Source of the DNA: Opitutales bacterium
GTDB lineage: Bacteria; Verrucomicrobiota; Verrucomicrobiia; Opitutales; Oceanipulchritudinaceae
Assembly (NCBI GenBank): GCA_016932335.1
Contig: JAFGCZ010000004.1
Coordinates: forward strand, 1 to 64,000
Reading direction: 5' to 3'
DNA: 64,000 bases
In this document: piece after piece, positions 54,251 to 62,836 of the stretch
Layout of the letters: each line of letters starts with the position of its first letter
Numbering within the stretch: the stretch's first letter is position 1
The notes under the pieces: generated by a model
Database searches by the model: none
What the model was told of the DNA's origin: nothing
The model's input: only the letters and a program-made list of their open reading frames with translations
Translations under genes and position numbers: made by a program

Positions 54251-54495
54251 TCTGATTCTGTTTACCGGGGTGCTCTTGCCCTCGCAGAAAATATTGCTGA
54301 TTATTTGGTTAAGTGCTGAATCCTCAAAATATCGATTCTTACGTTATTGTGCTTTTTTGTAACTAAGTTGCGAATTCACTTATCTGAAAACTTTTTCTGG
54401 GTATTTATGATAATGAATTGACTTATTTATATGTTGGTCTAGAAATTAGGCATCAGTTACTACCATTAATACTGAGTAATAAGCCTTAGGTGTAT

Positions 54496-54873
54496 ATGAA
54501 TGAAACACAACTGACTTATGTCACCTGCAAATCGCTTCTTAATCAGGGGTTTGAGGTGAGGTTTCCAGAACCTCCGCCGGAATTGAAAGCAGCCAACGCA
54601 GTTCTCAATCCACCTCCTGTTAATCTTACGCTAAGAGAAGTTACAGAGAAGAACAACGAAGACGTCGAAGGTTTTTCTCTCATTTTCCACAGTAAGGAAA
54701 ATCATCTTTTACCTCAAAACACGTATCAATTGCATAATGATACGTTGGGTTCCATGAATATATTTCTTGTTCCCGTGGGCGAGAAGGTAGATGGAGAGGG
54801 CGCTGACCGTAAGGTGACCGGCTACATCTATCAGTCTATTTTTAATGCTCTTAAAAAGAAAGAGAGGGTATAA
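54496..54873 (+). CDS. DUF6916-like protein of the tail-collar cluster
   Basis: A 125-residue protein; ATG at 54496, with an in-frame GTG six bases earlier. Core features are VNLTLREVTEKN, EGFSLIFHSKENHLLPQNTY and FLVPVGEKVDG, which match the DUF6916 pattern seen next to tail-collar (MdpB-like) genes. Function is unknown. It is followed at once by three collar genes, with which it probably forms an operon. The region is AT-richer than the flanking genes. Confidence 0.75.
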   Translation: MNETQLTYVTCKSLLNQGFEVRFPEPPPELKAANAVLNPPPVNLTLREVTEKNNEDVEGFSLIFHSKENHLLPQNTYQLHNDTLGSMNIFLVPVGEKVDGEGADRKVTGYIYQSIFNALKKKERV

Positions 54874-54875
54874 TT

Positions 54876-55415
54876 ATGGCAGATCCTTTTCTTGGGCAAG
54901 TTCGTCAACTGGGATTCAGTTTTGCTCCTCAGGGGTATGCTAAATGTGATGGAGCAACCCTGACGATTGCGCAAAACACGGCGTTGTATTCGCTTCTTTC
55001 AATAAAGTTCGGTGGAAATGGCACAACAAACTTTTGCTTGCCTGATTTACGCGGTCGTGTGCCCATGTTTTCTGCCAATTATGTTCAGGGAACGGAGCTT
55101 GGCGTGGAGTCAGTAACGCTTACCCAAAACACCATGCCCAGGCATACGCATAGCCTTATGTCGATGCCGAGTTCGGGCGATTTTCCTTTGCCGAGGACGC
55201 TTACTGAGCCCATTCAAAAGAAGGTGTTTGCTCAGTCCGTTTTGGCTTCCGATCAAAGTGCGCAAGCTGTTTACGGTGTTCCACAAAACCTCATTTCACT
55301 CCATCCGAATACCTCTACCTATGTTGGTGGAGATCAGTCTCATAACAACCTTCAGCCCAGTCTGGTGATTAACTTTGTGATCGCGCTGCAGGGCTCTTAC
55401 CCTCAACGGTCGTAG
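54876..55415 (+). CDS. Phage tail-collar domain protein, MdpB-like (first of three)
   Basis: A 179-residue protein with a Tail_Collar domain at the N-terminus (LGQVRQLGFSFAPQGYAKCD, FGGNGTTNFCLPDLRGRVPM, about 3-65), then a His-rich turn MPRHTHSLM and a C-terminus with NNLQPSLVINFVIALQGSYP. The family is related to phage fibre collars and cyanobacterial MdpB; members are surface or fibre-like proteins of unknown role. It starts two bases after the DUF6916-like gene. Confidence 0.88.
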   Translation: MADPFLGQVRQLGFSFAPQGYAKCDGATLTIAQNTALYSLLSIKFGGNGTTNFCLPDLRGRVPMFSANYVQGTELGVESVTLTQNTMPRHTHSLMSMPSSGDFPLPRTLTEPIQKKVFAQSVLASDQSAQAVYGVPQNLISLHPNTSTYVGGDQSHNNLQPSLVINFVIALQGSYPQRS

Positions 55416-55430
55416 AAAGGATTACTTATT

Positions 55431-55961
55431 ATGGATGCTTATGTAGGTGAAATTAGAATGTTTGGCGGTCATTACGCTCCGGTTGGCTGGTTGTTGTGTA
55501 ACGGCCAAATCATGTCGGTTACCACATACTCGCAGTTGTTTTCATTGCTTGGAACCGCCTACGGTGGTGATGGAAGAAGTACATTCGGAATTCCAGATAT
55601 GCGTGGACGGGTTCCTGTTCATTATGGAACTGGTTCCGGCCTTACCGCACGGTCTATGGGGCAGCGCTATGGTTCTGAATATGTTACCTTATCTATAGAT
55701 CAAATTCCTGAGCATTCCCATCCCATGATTGCTTCTACCGATACAGCCTATAGCAACTTGCCGGAGGGTCGTGTGCTTGCCGCTGGCCAAGCAGGTGTTA
55801 TTGAGTTTTATGCAGCAACAACAGATGCATCAAAAGTGGTTTTAATGAATGAAAGCGCAGTATTGGCTACGGGTTCAGGCACTCATCATATCAATGTCAT
55901 GCCTAGCCTTGCCATCAGTTTTATTATTGCAACAACTGGAATATATCCTTCACAATCTTAA
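55431..55961 (+). CDS. Phage tail-collar domain protein, MdpB-like (second)
   Basis: A 176-residue paralogue of its neighbour: GEIRMFGGHYAPVGWLLCNG, YGGDGRSTFGIPDMRGRVPV, IPEHSHPM and INVMPSLAISFIIATTG. It is about 40 percent alike by eye. Spacing to the genes on each side is 15-16 bases with good ribosome-binding sites. Confidence 0.88.
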   Translation: MDAYVGEIRMFGGHYAPVGWLLCNGQIMSVTTYSQLFSLLGTAYGGDGRSTFGIPDMRGRVPVHYGTGSGLTARSMGQRYGSEYVTLSIDQIPEHSHPMIASTDTAYSNLPEGRVLAAGQAGVIEFYAATTDASKVVLMNESAVLATGSGTHHINVMPSLAISFIIATTGIYPSQS

Positions 55962-55977
55962 TTAGGAGATATCAACT

Positions 55978-56520
55978 ATGTCAGAACCATTTTATGGCGA
56001 AATAAATATCTTCCCTTATTCCTTTGCACCCTATGGTTGGGCGTATTGTGCTGGATCTTATCTTTCTATTGGTCAATTTAGCGCACTGTATGCGGTTATT
56101 GGCACCACTTATGGAGGAAATGGAAGCACGAATTTCCAAATACCTAATCTGCTAGATAAAGTTCCCCTTGGTTGGGGTTCCGCACCGGGCTTAGTGTCCT
56201 GGCAGATTGGTGATTCGGGTGGTTATTCTTCGATCGCTCTTTCTCAAGAGCAGCTGCCGACGCATACTCATGAAGCTATGGCGTCCATGGATACATTAAC
56301 GAATGAATCTGAGCCAACCGCACTGTCTTATCCTGCTTTTATGGATAAGAAAAATGTCAGCACAATCATGGGCTACAAGACGCCGAGTGCGAATTTGGTG
56401 CCCATGAATTCAAATGCACTTTGTGCTTCCGGTTCTGGCTATGCTCACGAAAATCGTCAGCCGGTTCTTTGTATGAATTATTATATTGCTCTTGAAGGCG
56501 TATGGCCCTCCCGTTCATGA
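55978..56520 (+). CDS. Phage tail-collar domain protein, MdpB-like (third)
   Basis: A 180-residue paralogue: GEINIFPYSFAPYGWAYCAG, YGGNGSTNFQIPNLLDKVPL, LPTHTHEAM and ENRQPVLCMNYYIALEG. It ends the set, followed by a terminator. Three collar copies plus DUF6916 is a layout known from many free-living bacteria and is not evidence for a prophage. Confidence 0.88.
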   Translation: MSEPFYGEINIFPYSFAPYGWAYCAGSYLSIGQFSALYAVIGTTYGGNGSTNFQIPNLLDKVPLGWGSAPGLVSWQIGDSGGYSSIALSQEQLPTHTHEAMASMDTLTNESEPTALSYPAFMDKKNVSTIMGYKTPSANLVPMNSNALCASGSGYAHENRQPVLCMNYYIALEGVWPSRS

Positions 56521-57022
56521 TCTGAACCTTATCCGAACTTGCAATGAGCAATGGGTAAAGCACATTGCTTGTTTTAACTCAACGGAGAATAGAATCGAGA
56601 TCCCTTCGTCTGATGATGTGACCACATTTAGCTAATTTGCGATTAGTTGCCTCGTTAAGCATATAAACAACCAGAACGAGTTCTCCCTTTCTCATTTTGG
56701 GAGAACTTTTTTTCTGGCATTGTTTCTTGGAAATATAAAATAAAAATTCCTGTAATTCTGTTGTTCGTAATTCAGATGCTGATAGTTGAGAATCTGCTTT
56801 CTTATCTTGAAGAATTGTTCCTCAAAGGTCTTTTACTTACCGATTCTCTTTAGGCGTTCCCGTTGTTGCAGTTAAAATGATAGTCCAGTTAAGGGCTGAA
56901 CTTCACCGTTTGGTGTCTTTTTTGAGTTTAAACTTTCCTTTTCTTTAATATTGTCTTACCTTGTTCTCGTTTGAAAAGAGTTCGCCTCTTTTCCCGGTGT
57001 AACCTCTAAGGATGGGAATAAC
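56521..57022 (+). other. Intergenic region after the collar cluster
   Basis: About 500 bases with no convincing gene. It holds the collar-operon terminator (56679-56713). The remaining 300 bases are AT-rich and probably contain the promoter for the next module; GATGGGAATAAC before the ATG at 57023 is the likely ribosome-binding region. Confidence 0.5.
56679..56713 (+). terminator. Terminator after the collar cluster
   Basis: Stem AGTTCTCCC / GGGAGAACT with an 11-base loop, followed by seven Ts. Confidence 0.85.
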
Positions 57023-57538
57023 ATGACTACTCTGACGATCAGCAATGCCTTCGCAGATCTGTTTTCTGCTCCTCTTAAAGCTGTTGTTGAGGCCGAAAAA
57101 GCTTACCTCGAAGTCTGGATCCAGAAACTCGAGTTTATCAAAGCAAACTACAGCAGCGACTTAAGCGCAAAGAAGGTGAACCTGCAGGACCTTATCAGCT
57201 TATATGTGCCTGCCGTTTCTCTGGAGGGGAACATTAAAACCTCTCTGACCATGCGTGTGGCCGGTGTTCAGCAGAAAAGCGGATCGCTTTCCGGCGGGCT
57301 GGCCCTTGGCCCAATACACCTTTCCGGTGGCTTTGGCTTTACCTCCAGCCAGACTCAGGAAAGCATTTTTCAGGCATCCACAGAGTTCTTTCTTTCCAAC
57401 AAGGAGTTCAGCCTGAAAGACTACCTTAAGGCGGCCAACATCGAAGCCGCCACACCGGCAGATCTCGATTCCGCTATCAAGCTGCTCAAGGCAGATTTCT
57501 TTACGCCAACCACTGAGGTTGCACCAACGGAAGGATGA
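57023..57538 (+). CDS. Hypothetical protein, DUF2589-like N-terminus
   Basis: A 171-residue soluble protein. The start, FADLFSAPLKAVVEAEKAYLEVWIQKLEFI, resembles the helical opening of DUF2589 proteins; a Gly/Ser-rich middle (SGSLSGGLALGPIHLSGGFGF) suggests beta structure. No enzyme motif is seen. It overlaps the next gene by the TGATG-type junction. Family assignment is tentative. Confidence 0.55.
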   Translation: MTTLTISNAFADLFSAPLKAVVEAEKAYLEVWIQKLEFIKANYSSDLSAKKVNLQDLISLYVPAVSLEGNIKTSLTMRVAGVQQKSGSLSGGLALGPIHLSGGFGFTSSQTQESIFQASTEFFLSNKEFSLKDYLKAANIEAATPADLDSAIKLLKADFFTPTTEVAPTEG

Positions 57539-57543
57539 TGGAT

Positions 57544-57846
57544 ATGCCTGACGAATCAGCCAACGAACCCATTCCCCTGAGCGATGTGTTGCTCACCCTG
57601 CAGCGCGAGCTGCACCGCGTACAACAGGAGGCCTTGCTGGATGCCGACGGAGGCTCTTATGCTCTGATCCGCGAGGATGTCTCCTTCAAAATGCACTTCC
57701 ATTTTACCCCGGTGGCCGCCCAGGGAGAAGGTGAGGACGAATCGGTCGATGCCATCTTGGTTGATGAACTTGGCGTTCATGAGATGACGCTCGAAGGTAA
57801 GATTTCCCCCGATGTAAAAATTGGAGAAAAAGAAAATGGGCAATAA
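57544..57846 (+). CDS. Hypothetical protein (trypco2/DUF2589-cluster-like)
   Basis: A 100-residue acidic protein; the ATG at 57544 is eight bases after AAGGA, better than the two upstream ATGs. PLSDVLLTLQRELHRVQQEA begins a helix, followed by a beta region with FKMHFHFTPVAAQGEGED. Similar small proteins with this shape co-occur with DUF2589-like genes. Function unknown. Confidence 0.5.
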   Translation: MPDESANEPIPLSDVLLTLQRELHRVQQEALLDADGGSYALIREDVSFKMHFHFTPVAAQGEGEDESVDAILVDELGVHEMTLEGKISPDVKIGEKENGQ

Positions 57847-58243
57847 AACGGCAAGAGAGCGCGCACTGTCGCGCCTGAAAAAGGAGGATCGCGATGAGCG
57901 CCTCCGGCAAAAGGCTCAAACCATTGCTGCCCGTTCCGGGGGAACTCAGGAGGAGATCTTGGTCAAAACCGATGCCCTGGTCAGGGGTACCGAACCCCGC
58001 GGCCCTCTGGAAACTTCTGTCGCCAAAGCCTTCGGCGAGATTATCCGCCAGATCCGTGAGGCCACTCAGGAACAGAGAGACGAAGACGGATCTATCCTCC
58101 GGCCGGCGCATAATTCCGCGGTGGATATCCGCCTGGCCTTTCATTCGCTGGACCTGCAGCAGGAGGGCTTTATCTTTAAAAAAGAGCAGAAGCAAAACTC
58201 CATCGAGCTGGAGCTGGCCACCCGCATTCTTCCCGCGGAATAG
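57836..58243 (+). CDS. Hypothetical protein
   Basis: A 135-residue charged protein; ATG at 57836 overlaps the previous gene end by 11 bases. The first half is highly charged and coiled-coil-prone (ARERALSRLKKEDRDERLRQ); the second (LAFHSLDLQQEGFIFKKEQ) is more strand-like. No family recognised. It ends the three-gene module. Confidence 0.55.
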   Translation: MGNKTARERALSRLKKEDRDERLRQKAQTIAARSGGTQEEILVKTDALVRGTEPRGPLETSVAKAFGEIIRQIREATQEQRDEDGSILRPAHNSAVDIRLAFHSLDLQQEGFIFKKEQKQNSIELELATRILPAE

Positions 58244-58258
58244 CACACCTATTCGTCT

Positions 58259-59590
58259 TTATTCACCTGCCTCAGGATCTTTCGTCTGCTTCAGCAGCGG
58301 CGCCAGTTTTTCTGCTTTGCCGTCAATGGAATCGGGCACTTTCAACCCCAGGATGGAGGCCACAAAAGGATAGATGTGGATGTTCTCCACGGGAGGCAAT
58401 ACCAGCCCGCTTTCAATATTGGGCCCTTCGGCAATGAAGATGGCTCCCATTTCTTTCACTGCATATGGATCAAAGCCGTGCGTCCCCTTCAACTCCCGCG
58501 AATAGGGCGCCTTTTCCGGGCCCATGTACTCGAGGCTGGTGGGCGGGGTGCTGATCAAAATGATGTCGCCGATACGGTCCTTGTTTCGGTAGTTCAGGTA
58601 GTCGGGAATCGTCTCACTGGTGTAGGTGGCAAACTCACTGCGGTTGACCAAAGCCTTGTAAATACGCTCCTTTTCTGCAGGAGATTTCGTATAGATCATG
58701 GCCACCGGACCCAGCCCGGCAAAGAAGTTTTCTCCCAGATCCACAAAATCGCGCACATTGCACACGTTGGATACCGGCGCCATTCCGTGGTCTGCCAACA
58801 CAATCAGGTTGATCGGCAGCTCACTCTTACCAATGTAGTCCCTCAACTCTCCCACCACAGCATCCACGTAACGTACTGCTTTGCCCGTTGCTTCCGATTC
58901 AGGCCCATAGAGGTGCCCCGCGGAATCGGTCAGCGAATAATACAGGAAGATGAGGTGCGGACGTTCTTTCTCCGGTAACTCCAGCCATTTTTCCACCTGG
59001 GCCACCCGCAGAGCGTAGGGCACGCTGCTGTCGTAACGGAAGTAATATGCCGGAGGAGTCAACGGCTCGCCGGCTTCCGAGCCGACCCAGAAGAACGATG
59101 CCGAAAGCATCCCCTGTGTTTCGGCCAGGCTCCACAAAGGAGTGCCGCCATACCAACTGCCGTCCCGCACCGCCTCCTTGTCGCGAATGCGGTAAACGGC
59201 ATCCTTCTCCCGCGAATACATAGTGTTGCCCACCAGCCCGCTGTGGCTCGGGTAAAGTCCCGTGGCAATCGTGTAATGGTTAGGGAACGTTACCGAGGGA
59301 AATGAAGGCAGTAAGCGCCTGGCGTAACTGCCGCTCTCCATCATCGCCTGCAGGTTTGTCGCATGGTGCAGTGTAGGGTAGTCATACCGGAACCCGTCCA
59401 GCGAAACAATCACCACGTAAGGCTGTTCCATGGCCGCATCGCTGTTCTGTGCCCCCGATGTCACCTCGATCGACTCCAGCGTCTCCAACGTCATGGCATC
59501 ATTAAACTGATACAACTCTCCGGAGGCGCCTCTCAAGGGAAAGGGCCATATGCTCAGTGCAAAAAGGGAAATGAGTGGTAGTTTTTTCAT
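58259..59590 (-). CDS. Ectonucleotide pyrophosphatase/phosphodiesterase-like protein
   Basis: A 443-residue exported alkaline-phosphatase superfamily enzyme; ATG at 59590 gives a signal peptide (MKKLPLISLFALSIWPFP). The nucleophile is the Thr in FPSVTFPNHYTIATG (about 95), metal ligands include VSLDGFRYD, LADHGMAP and GTHGFDPY. The family cleaves nucleotide pyrophosphates or phosphodiesters outside the cytoplasm. It is convergent with the hypothetical module. Confidence 0.9.
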   Translation of the reverse strand: MKKLPLISLFALSIWPFPLRGASGELYQFNDAMTLETLESIEVTSGAQNSDAAMEQPYVVIVSLDGFRYDYPTLHHATNLQAMMESGSYARRLLPSFPSVTFPNHYTIATGLYPSHSGLVGNTMYSREKDAVYRIRDKEAVRDGSWYGGTPLWSLAETQGMLSASFFWVGSEAGEPLTPPAYYFRYDSSVPYALRVAQVEKWLELPEKERPHLIFLYYSLTDSAGHLYGPESEATGKAVRYVDAVVGELRDYIGKSELPINLIVLADHGMAPVSNVCNVRDFVDLGENFFAGLGPVAMIYTKSPAEKERIYKALVNRSEFATYTSETIPDYLNYRNKDRIGDIILISTPPTSLEYMGPEKAPYSRELKGTHGFDPYAVKEMGAIFIAEGPNIESGLVLPPVENIHIYPFVASILGLKVPDSIDGKAEKLAPLLKQTKDPEAGE

Positions 59591-59719
59591 GGTATGATTC
59601 AGCACTTCTACGCGTTACCTGCCTGCAAGGCAACTGCTCCAAGGTTACTTTTTTGTAACAGTTAGTTGCCTGCCGGAATTGGCTTGAGCGTTATTCATGA
59701 ACGGTATAAATTATCTGAC

Positions 59720-60445
59720 ATGAATATGTTACGTAGTTGCTTGTTGCCCTGTTCCCTCTTCTTTTCTGCGATGTCACTCCATTCTGCAGAGCCCTCATCT
59801 GAGCAGGATTGCATCGGCGTGTGGTATTTAAGCTGGCAAACGCACACCGCTGTTCCCGAAGGTTGTAACACGGGGCTGGCCTTCAGCGGTTGGGCCGACA
59901 TTGGCAAAGCCTTAAGCGACAGCGAAGCCATCTACGATCAATTGCCCGGAACTAAATTCATCACCATCGGCGGAGGAAATCAGGACGGCGCTTTCACCGC
60001 CGGAGTATTGGAATCCTTGAACCTTTCCATTGCCGAGGGCGAACTTCAGGCTTACTCCGGCATTGCCTACGACATAGAAGAGGGTGATTCCGGGCTGGCC
60101 GACCTCTTTGCCGAATCCTTTAAAATCGCCAAAGCGCAGGGGTTCACGGTTATGGTTACCATCAGTCATTCGGCCCCATACGGAATCCCCGATGCCGCCT
60201 CACTCATGCAACGCATTCTTACCGACCAGAACGTCGATTACATTTCCCCCCAGCTCTATACCACCGGCCGCGAGCCACAAAACGATTACCAAACCATAGC
60301 CGGTGTCGATTGGACCTTATATGCGCAGACAAATGCCAAAATCGTTCCCAGCATCGCCGATGCCGCCCTATACCCCGATGCCCAGGCCTATTTCTTGAAA
60401 CACGGCATCACCCTCTCCGGCTTCATCGAGTGGAACCAGGAATAG
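59720..60445 (+). CDS. Secreted GH18-like TIM-barrel protein
   Basis: A 241-residue exported protein; ATG at 59720 (MNMLRSCLLPCSL), signal peptide ending LHSAE. The barrel shows TKFITIGGGNQDGAFTA, AYSGIAYDIEEGDSG (an Asp/Glu-containing strand end as in GH18-like folds), VMVTISHSAPYG and FIEWNQE. Its active-site DxxDxDxE motif is not complete, so it may be a binding protein or an unusual glycosidase. Stands alone. Confidence 0.6.
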   Translation: MNMLRSCLLPCSLFFSAMSLHSAEPSSEQDCIGVWYLSWQTHTAVPEGCNTGLAFSGWADIGKALSDSEAIYDQLPGTKFITIGGGNQDGAFTAGVLESLNLSIAEGELQAYSGIAYDIEEGDSGLADLFAESFKIAKAQGFTVMVTISHSAPYGIPDAASLMQRILTDQNVDYISPQLYTTGREPQNDYQTIAGVDWTLYAQTNAKIVPSIADAALYPDAQAYFLKHGITLSGFIEWNQE

Positions 60446-60535
60446 AGGAGGGTGAAAACATCACTCAGTCTGGCGATCGGGTCGATTAGCTTACAGATTT
60501 ATCAAAAGCTGAGGTCGTTCTGAGAGAGCAGGAAA

Positions 60536-60973
60536 TTATTTGTTTTTAAATATTATCTTAAGCCAATTGCTTAACTTATTTGTCTTTTTATCCCTTGTTT
60601 CTTTATTTCTCTGAACTTCTGATCTTGTAATGTTTTTGCTGTAGAATGCCTCCTTTAGTCTTTTGTCTATCATTCGTCCTTGAGAGATCTCCTTTTTTGA
60701 CCATTTTTGAGCCCATATAACTTTATTATTTCGAATGAAATAGTGTGATTGGCACGGTAAGTTCCAACTGCCGATCGAAGGTGAAAGAGAAACGGTCTCA
60801 CCATCGTAAATTAATTTCCAGTCAGTCGGAGTGATTGGCGTAATAACGTGGCTTCCGCATCCACAACAACATTTATGGCGGGCTGTTCCGTATTCAACAG
60901 ATATATACAGAACACCTTCTTCTATTTCTTGGGGGATGAATTCAACAAACTTATGGATTAGGATCTGATCCAT
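60536..60973 (-). CDS. DUF6527/BubE-like protein of a ubiquitin-like operon
   Basis: A 145-residue protein. The core (about 1-88) matches DUF6527: HKFVEFIPQEIEEGVLYIS, RHKCCCGCGSHVITPITPTD, SLSPSIGSW and PCQSHYFI. Cys 35-37 and 39 plus Cys74, Ser76 and His77 could form a metal or catalytic centre. The C-terminal 50 residues are Lys-rich with an amphipathic end (NWLKIIFKNK). In ubiquitin-like operons this protein is a proposed processing protease (BubE). It overlaps the E1 gene by 23 bases and ends the operon. Confidence 0.85.
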   Translation of the reverse strand: MDQILIHKFVEFIPQEIEEGVLYISVEYGTARHKCCCGCGSHVITPITPTDWKLIYDGETVSLSPSIGSWNLPCQSHYFIRNNKVIWAQKWSKKEISQGRMIDKRLKEAFYSKNITRSEVQRNKETRDKKTNKLSNWLKIIFKNK

Positions 60974-62126
60974 CTAATTGATCCGTGCTAAGGGTGTAAG
61001 TAAGGTTATTTTCATTTTCTTGATTTAAGTAGAAATGCAGTAGCTTTTTCCATTTTACTACAGCAAGAGAAGCGTTAAGGGCATTCAATTCTGCTATTTG
61101 TATATTAGATGAATATACATCTTCTTCTGTGTCTGCAAGAGAGACGTATTTGCCAACATGACCTCGTAGTGCGGGTGTGCTGGTAGTTGTTCTGATTATC
61201 CCCATGAGGCTATCTCCTGTAGTCTGAATTCCCATTCCAACGTCAATAAATGACTTGCTTTTCTTATCTAGATATCTGAATAACTGCCCCTTGATTCCGC
61301 CTTTGTCTACACTTACAAAAATAAAATCGAGATCATCGAGTAAGCTGAAGTTATCTTCTGATAAGTATACGGAATGAGCGACTATTCCTTTGTGCATATT
61401 TGAGTAAATTAATGAGAAGTAATCAACTTTTTTGGGCTTCTCTAACAACGTCTTAAGTGGAGGAGCACCGGGCGCTCGAAAAGCATTGTGCTGACAGAAT
61501 ATATCGCCGTCAAAGAGGTGAATCTCAGCTACTGGTGTCTTGCTTACAAAATCGAGGATGTATGATCCCGTTCCTCCTAAGCCAATAATCCCTATTTTGT
61601 GGTTTTTAAGTTTTTCGTTTATAGCAGCGAAATGTGACCTAGTAGAATTTGTATCATTGTAGTTGAATACCGAACCCTCTTCATTATCCACCACTGGTTT
61701 GAATGTACGTGCGTCCAGCTCAGGGTTGATTGACTTTGCTGGAGCTGAAATGATTTCGATGTAACGAGTCATTTTGTGGTGGTAGTCTCGGTAACCACCT
61801 GAAGGCTTGTTTGAGAAGGATCGGTTGACAACAAGGTTGCTTCCTAGGTTCTGATTCCTCTCGCTATGCCGTATCGATTCGATAGGTGATCCATGCTTAT
61901 TGCATGGATGTTCCCCGATAAAGAAGGCTATGTGGTGACTCGGGCGTAAGGTTTTATTTCCCGAGAGATCCAGAACCGAGACGAGTGAGCCGAACCGAAG
62001 GGATTGATCTGGTCCAACGTATGGTACGGAATCGATAATAAGATGATTATTTAGAACACGAATCTCGTATCCCTCATTTCGGAGCTGCTGAAGGTCGGCG
62101 TTATGACTTATCAGTGGGTGTGACAT
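60951..62126 (-). CDS. E2-like/E1-like (ThiF-family) fusion protein
   Basis: A 391-residue protein. Residues about 1-150 fit a DUF6791-type E2-like domain, with HPCNKHG around Cys75. From about 165 a ThiF/E1 adenylation domain follows: IGIIGLGGTGSYILDF (about 178-193), acidic turn LFDGDIFCQHNAFR (204-217), VSVDKGG (271-277) and FIDVGMGI. It would adenylate the C-terminus of the upstream ubiquitin-like protein with ATP. Only two Cys are present, C75 and C211, limiting candidates for a thioester. Overlaps the multiubiquitin gene by 26 bases. Activity is inferred. Confidence 0.9.
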   Translation of the reverse strand: MSHPLISHNADLQQLRNEGYEIRVLNNHLIIDSVPYVGPDQSLRFGSLVSVLDLSGNKTLRPSHHIAFFIGEHPCNKHGSPIESIRHSERNQNLGSNLVVNRSFSNKPSGGYRDYHHKMTRYIEIISAPAKSINPELDARTFKPVVDNEEGSVFNYNDTNSTRSHFAAINEKLKNHKIGIIGLGGTGSYILDFVSKTPVAEIHLFDGDIFCQHNAFRAPGAPPLKTLLEKPKKVDYFSLIYSNMHKGIVAHSVYLSEDNFSLLDDLDFIFVSVDKGGIKGQLFRYLDKKSKSFIDVGMGIQTTGDSLMGIIRTTTSTPALRGHVGKYVSLADTEEDVYSSNIQIAELNALNASLAVVKWKKLLHFYLNQENENNLTYTLSTDQLDGSDPNP

Positions 62127-62808
62127 TGAAAATCATCCTGTTTTTAATTTTAACGATATCACCATCGGACATAGTGCCCTGAGGATTTTGTTTGGGACCC
62201 CGTTTGTAGCTAATCGTGTAGGCAATTCGTGCGAAATCAGGATTAGGAAACGCCAGTGAGACTACCTCGGTGTAGGTAATCTTTGATTTTGCTACGAGAT
62301 GTTGCTGCCCATTCACGATAATTTCGATTTGTAGTGGGCGAGTGTAGAATACCGGTCCATCCTTAAATTGAATCTTCTCCTCTGAGGAGAGTGCTTCGTC
62401 GTTGGGGGATTCATAGTCTCGATAGATAGAAAGATCTTCATCGATTTCAAAGATCTGAGAGAGCGTCTCAAGCATAAATTCTTCTAAACCTACAATCTCG
62501 AATTTATCGTCAACGCTTAGAGCCAGTTTTGCTGGTTCTTTGCAGTTGGTATGGTCGTTTTGTCTGTTGCTGACTTTGGAGTAAAAGACGTTGCCTTTGG
62601 CTAGGTTTAGTTCGTCGGGATCGCTAACGAGATAGTCCTTCGGTGAAGAATGATCTCGGTAAATTGACTCGTTATCGGCTATCCCCGATAAACTGCGAAG
62701 GAGTGATCCTTCCACTCTTTGGCGAGGCATTATAACGATTTGATCGTTTACTAGAGCAAACCAGCGAGGGTTCGCTTCCTGTTTTGTATTTAGATTTTTA
62801 TTTGGCAT
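62101..62808 (-). CDS. Multiubiquitin (triple beta-grasp) protein
   Basis: A 235-residue protein with three ubiquitin-like segments: about 15-80, 95-158 and 159-235. The first two share SIYRDHSSPKDYLVSD / SIYRDYESPNDEALSS and VFYSKV / VFYTRP. The third matches the multiubiquitin domain: IIVNGQQHLVAKSKITYTEV, YTISYKRGPKQNPQGTMSDGD and IFNVTPTDKS. It ends in TDKS with no Gly-Gly. It is the likely modifier conjugated by the E1/E2 fusion. First gene of the operon, divergent from the sigma-like gene. Confidence 0.92.
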   Translation of the reverse strand: MPNKNLNTKQEANPRWFALVNDQIVIMPRQRVEGSLLRSLSGIADNESIYRDHSSPKDYLVSDPDELNLAKGNVFYSKVSNRQNDHTNCKEPAKLALSVDDKFEIVGLEEFMLETLSQIFEIDEDLSIYRDYESPNDEALSSEEKIQFKDGPVFYTRPLQIEIIVNGQQHLVAKSKITYTEVVSLAFPNPDFARIAYTISYKRGPKQNPQGTMSDGDIVKIKNRMIFNVTPTDKS

Positions 62809-62836
62809 ATACTCACATAGGACTGCAGTATGTGTT

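Larger units (their letters stand above)
53995..54489 (+). other. Intergenic region with a short transcription unit
   Basis: The 495 bases hold one compact unit: an AAGGA ribosome-binding site (54076-54080), an ATG eight bases on (54089), a short reading frame, and a strong hairpin-T terminator at 54223-54250. After the terminator about 240 AT-rich bases up to the DUF6916-like gene show no gene and probably contain its promoter. Confidence 0.5.

Noticed and set aside
54496-56520. Prophage remnant
   Set aside because: Collar-domain genes alone occur widely in non-phage contexts; no other phage gene is present.
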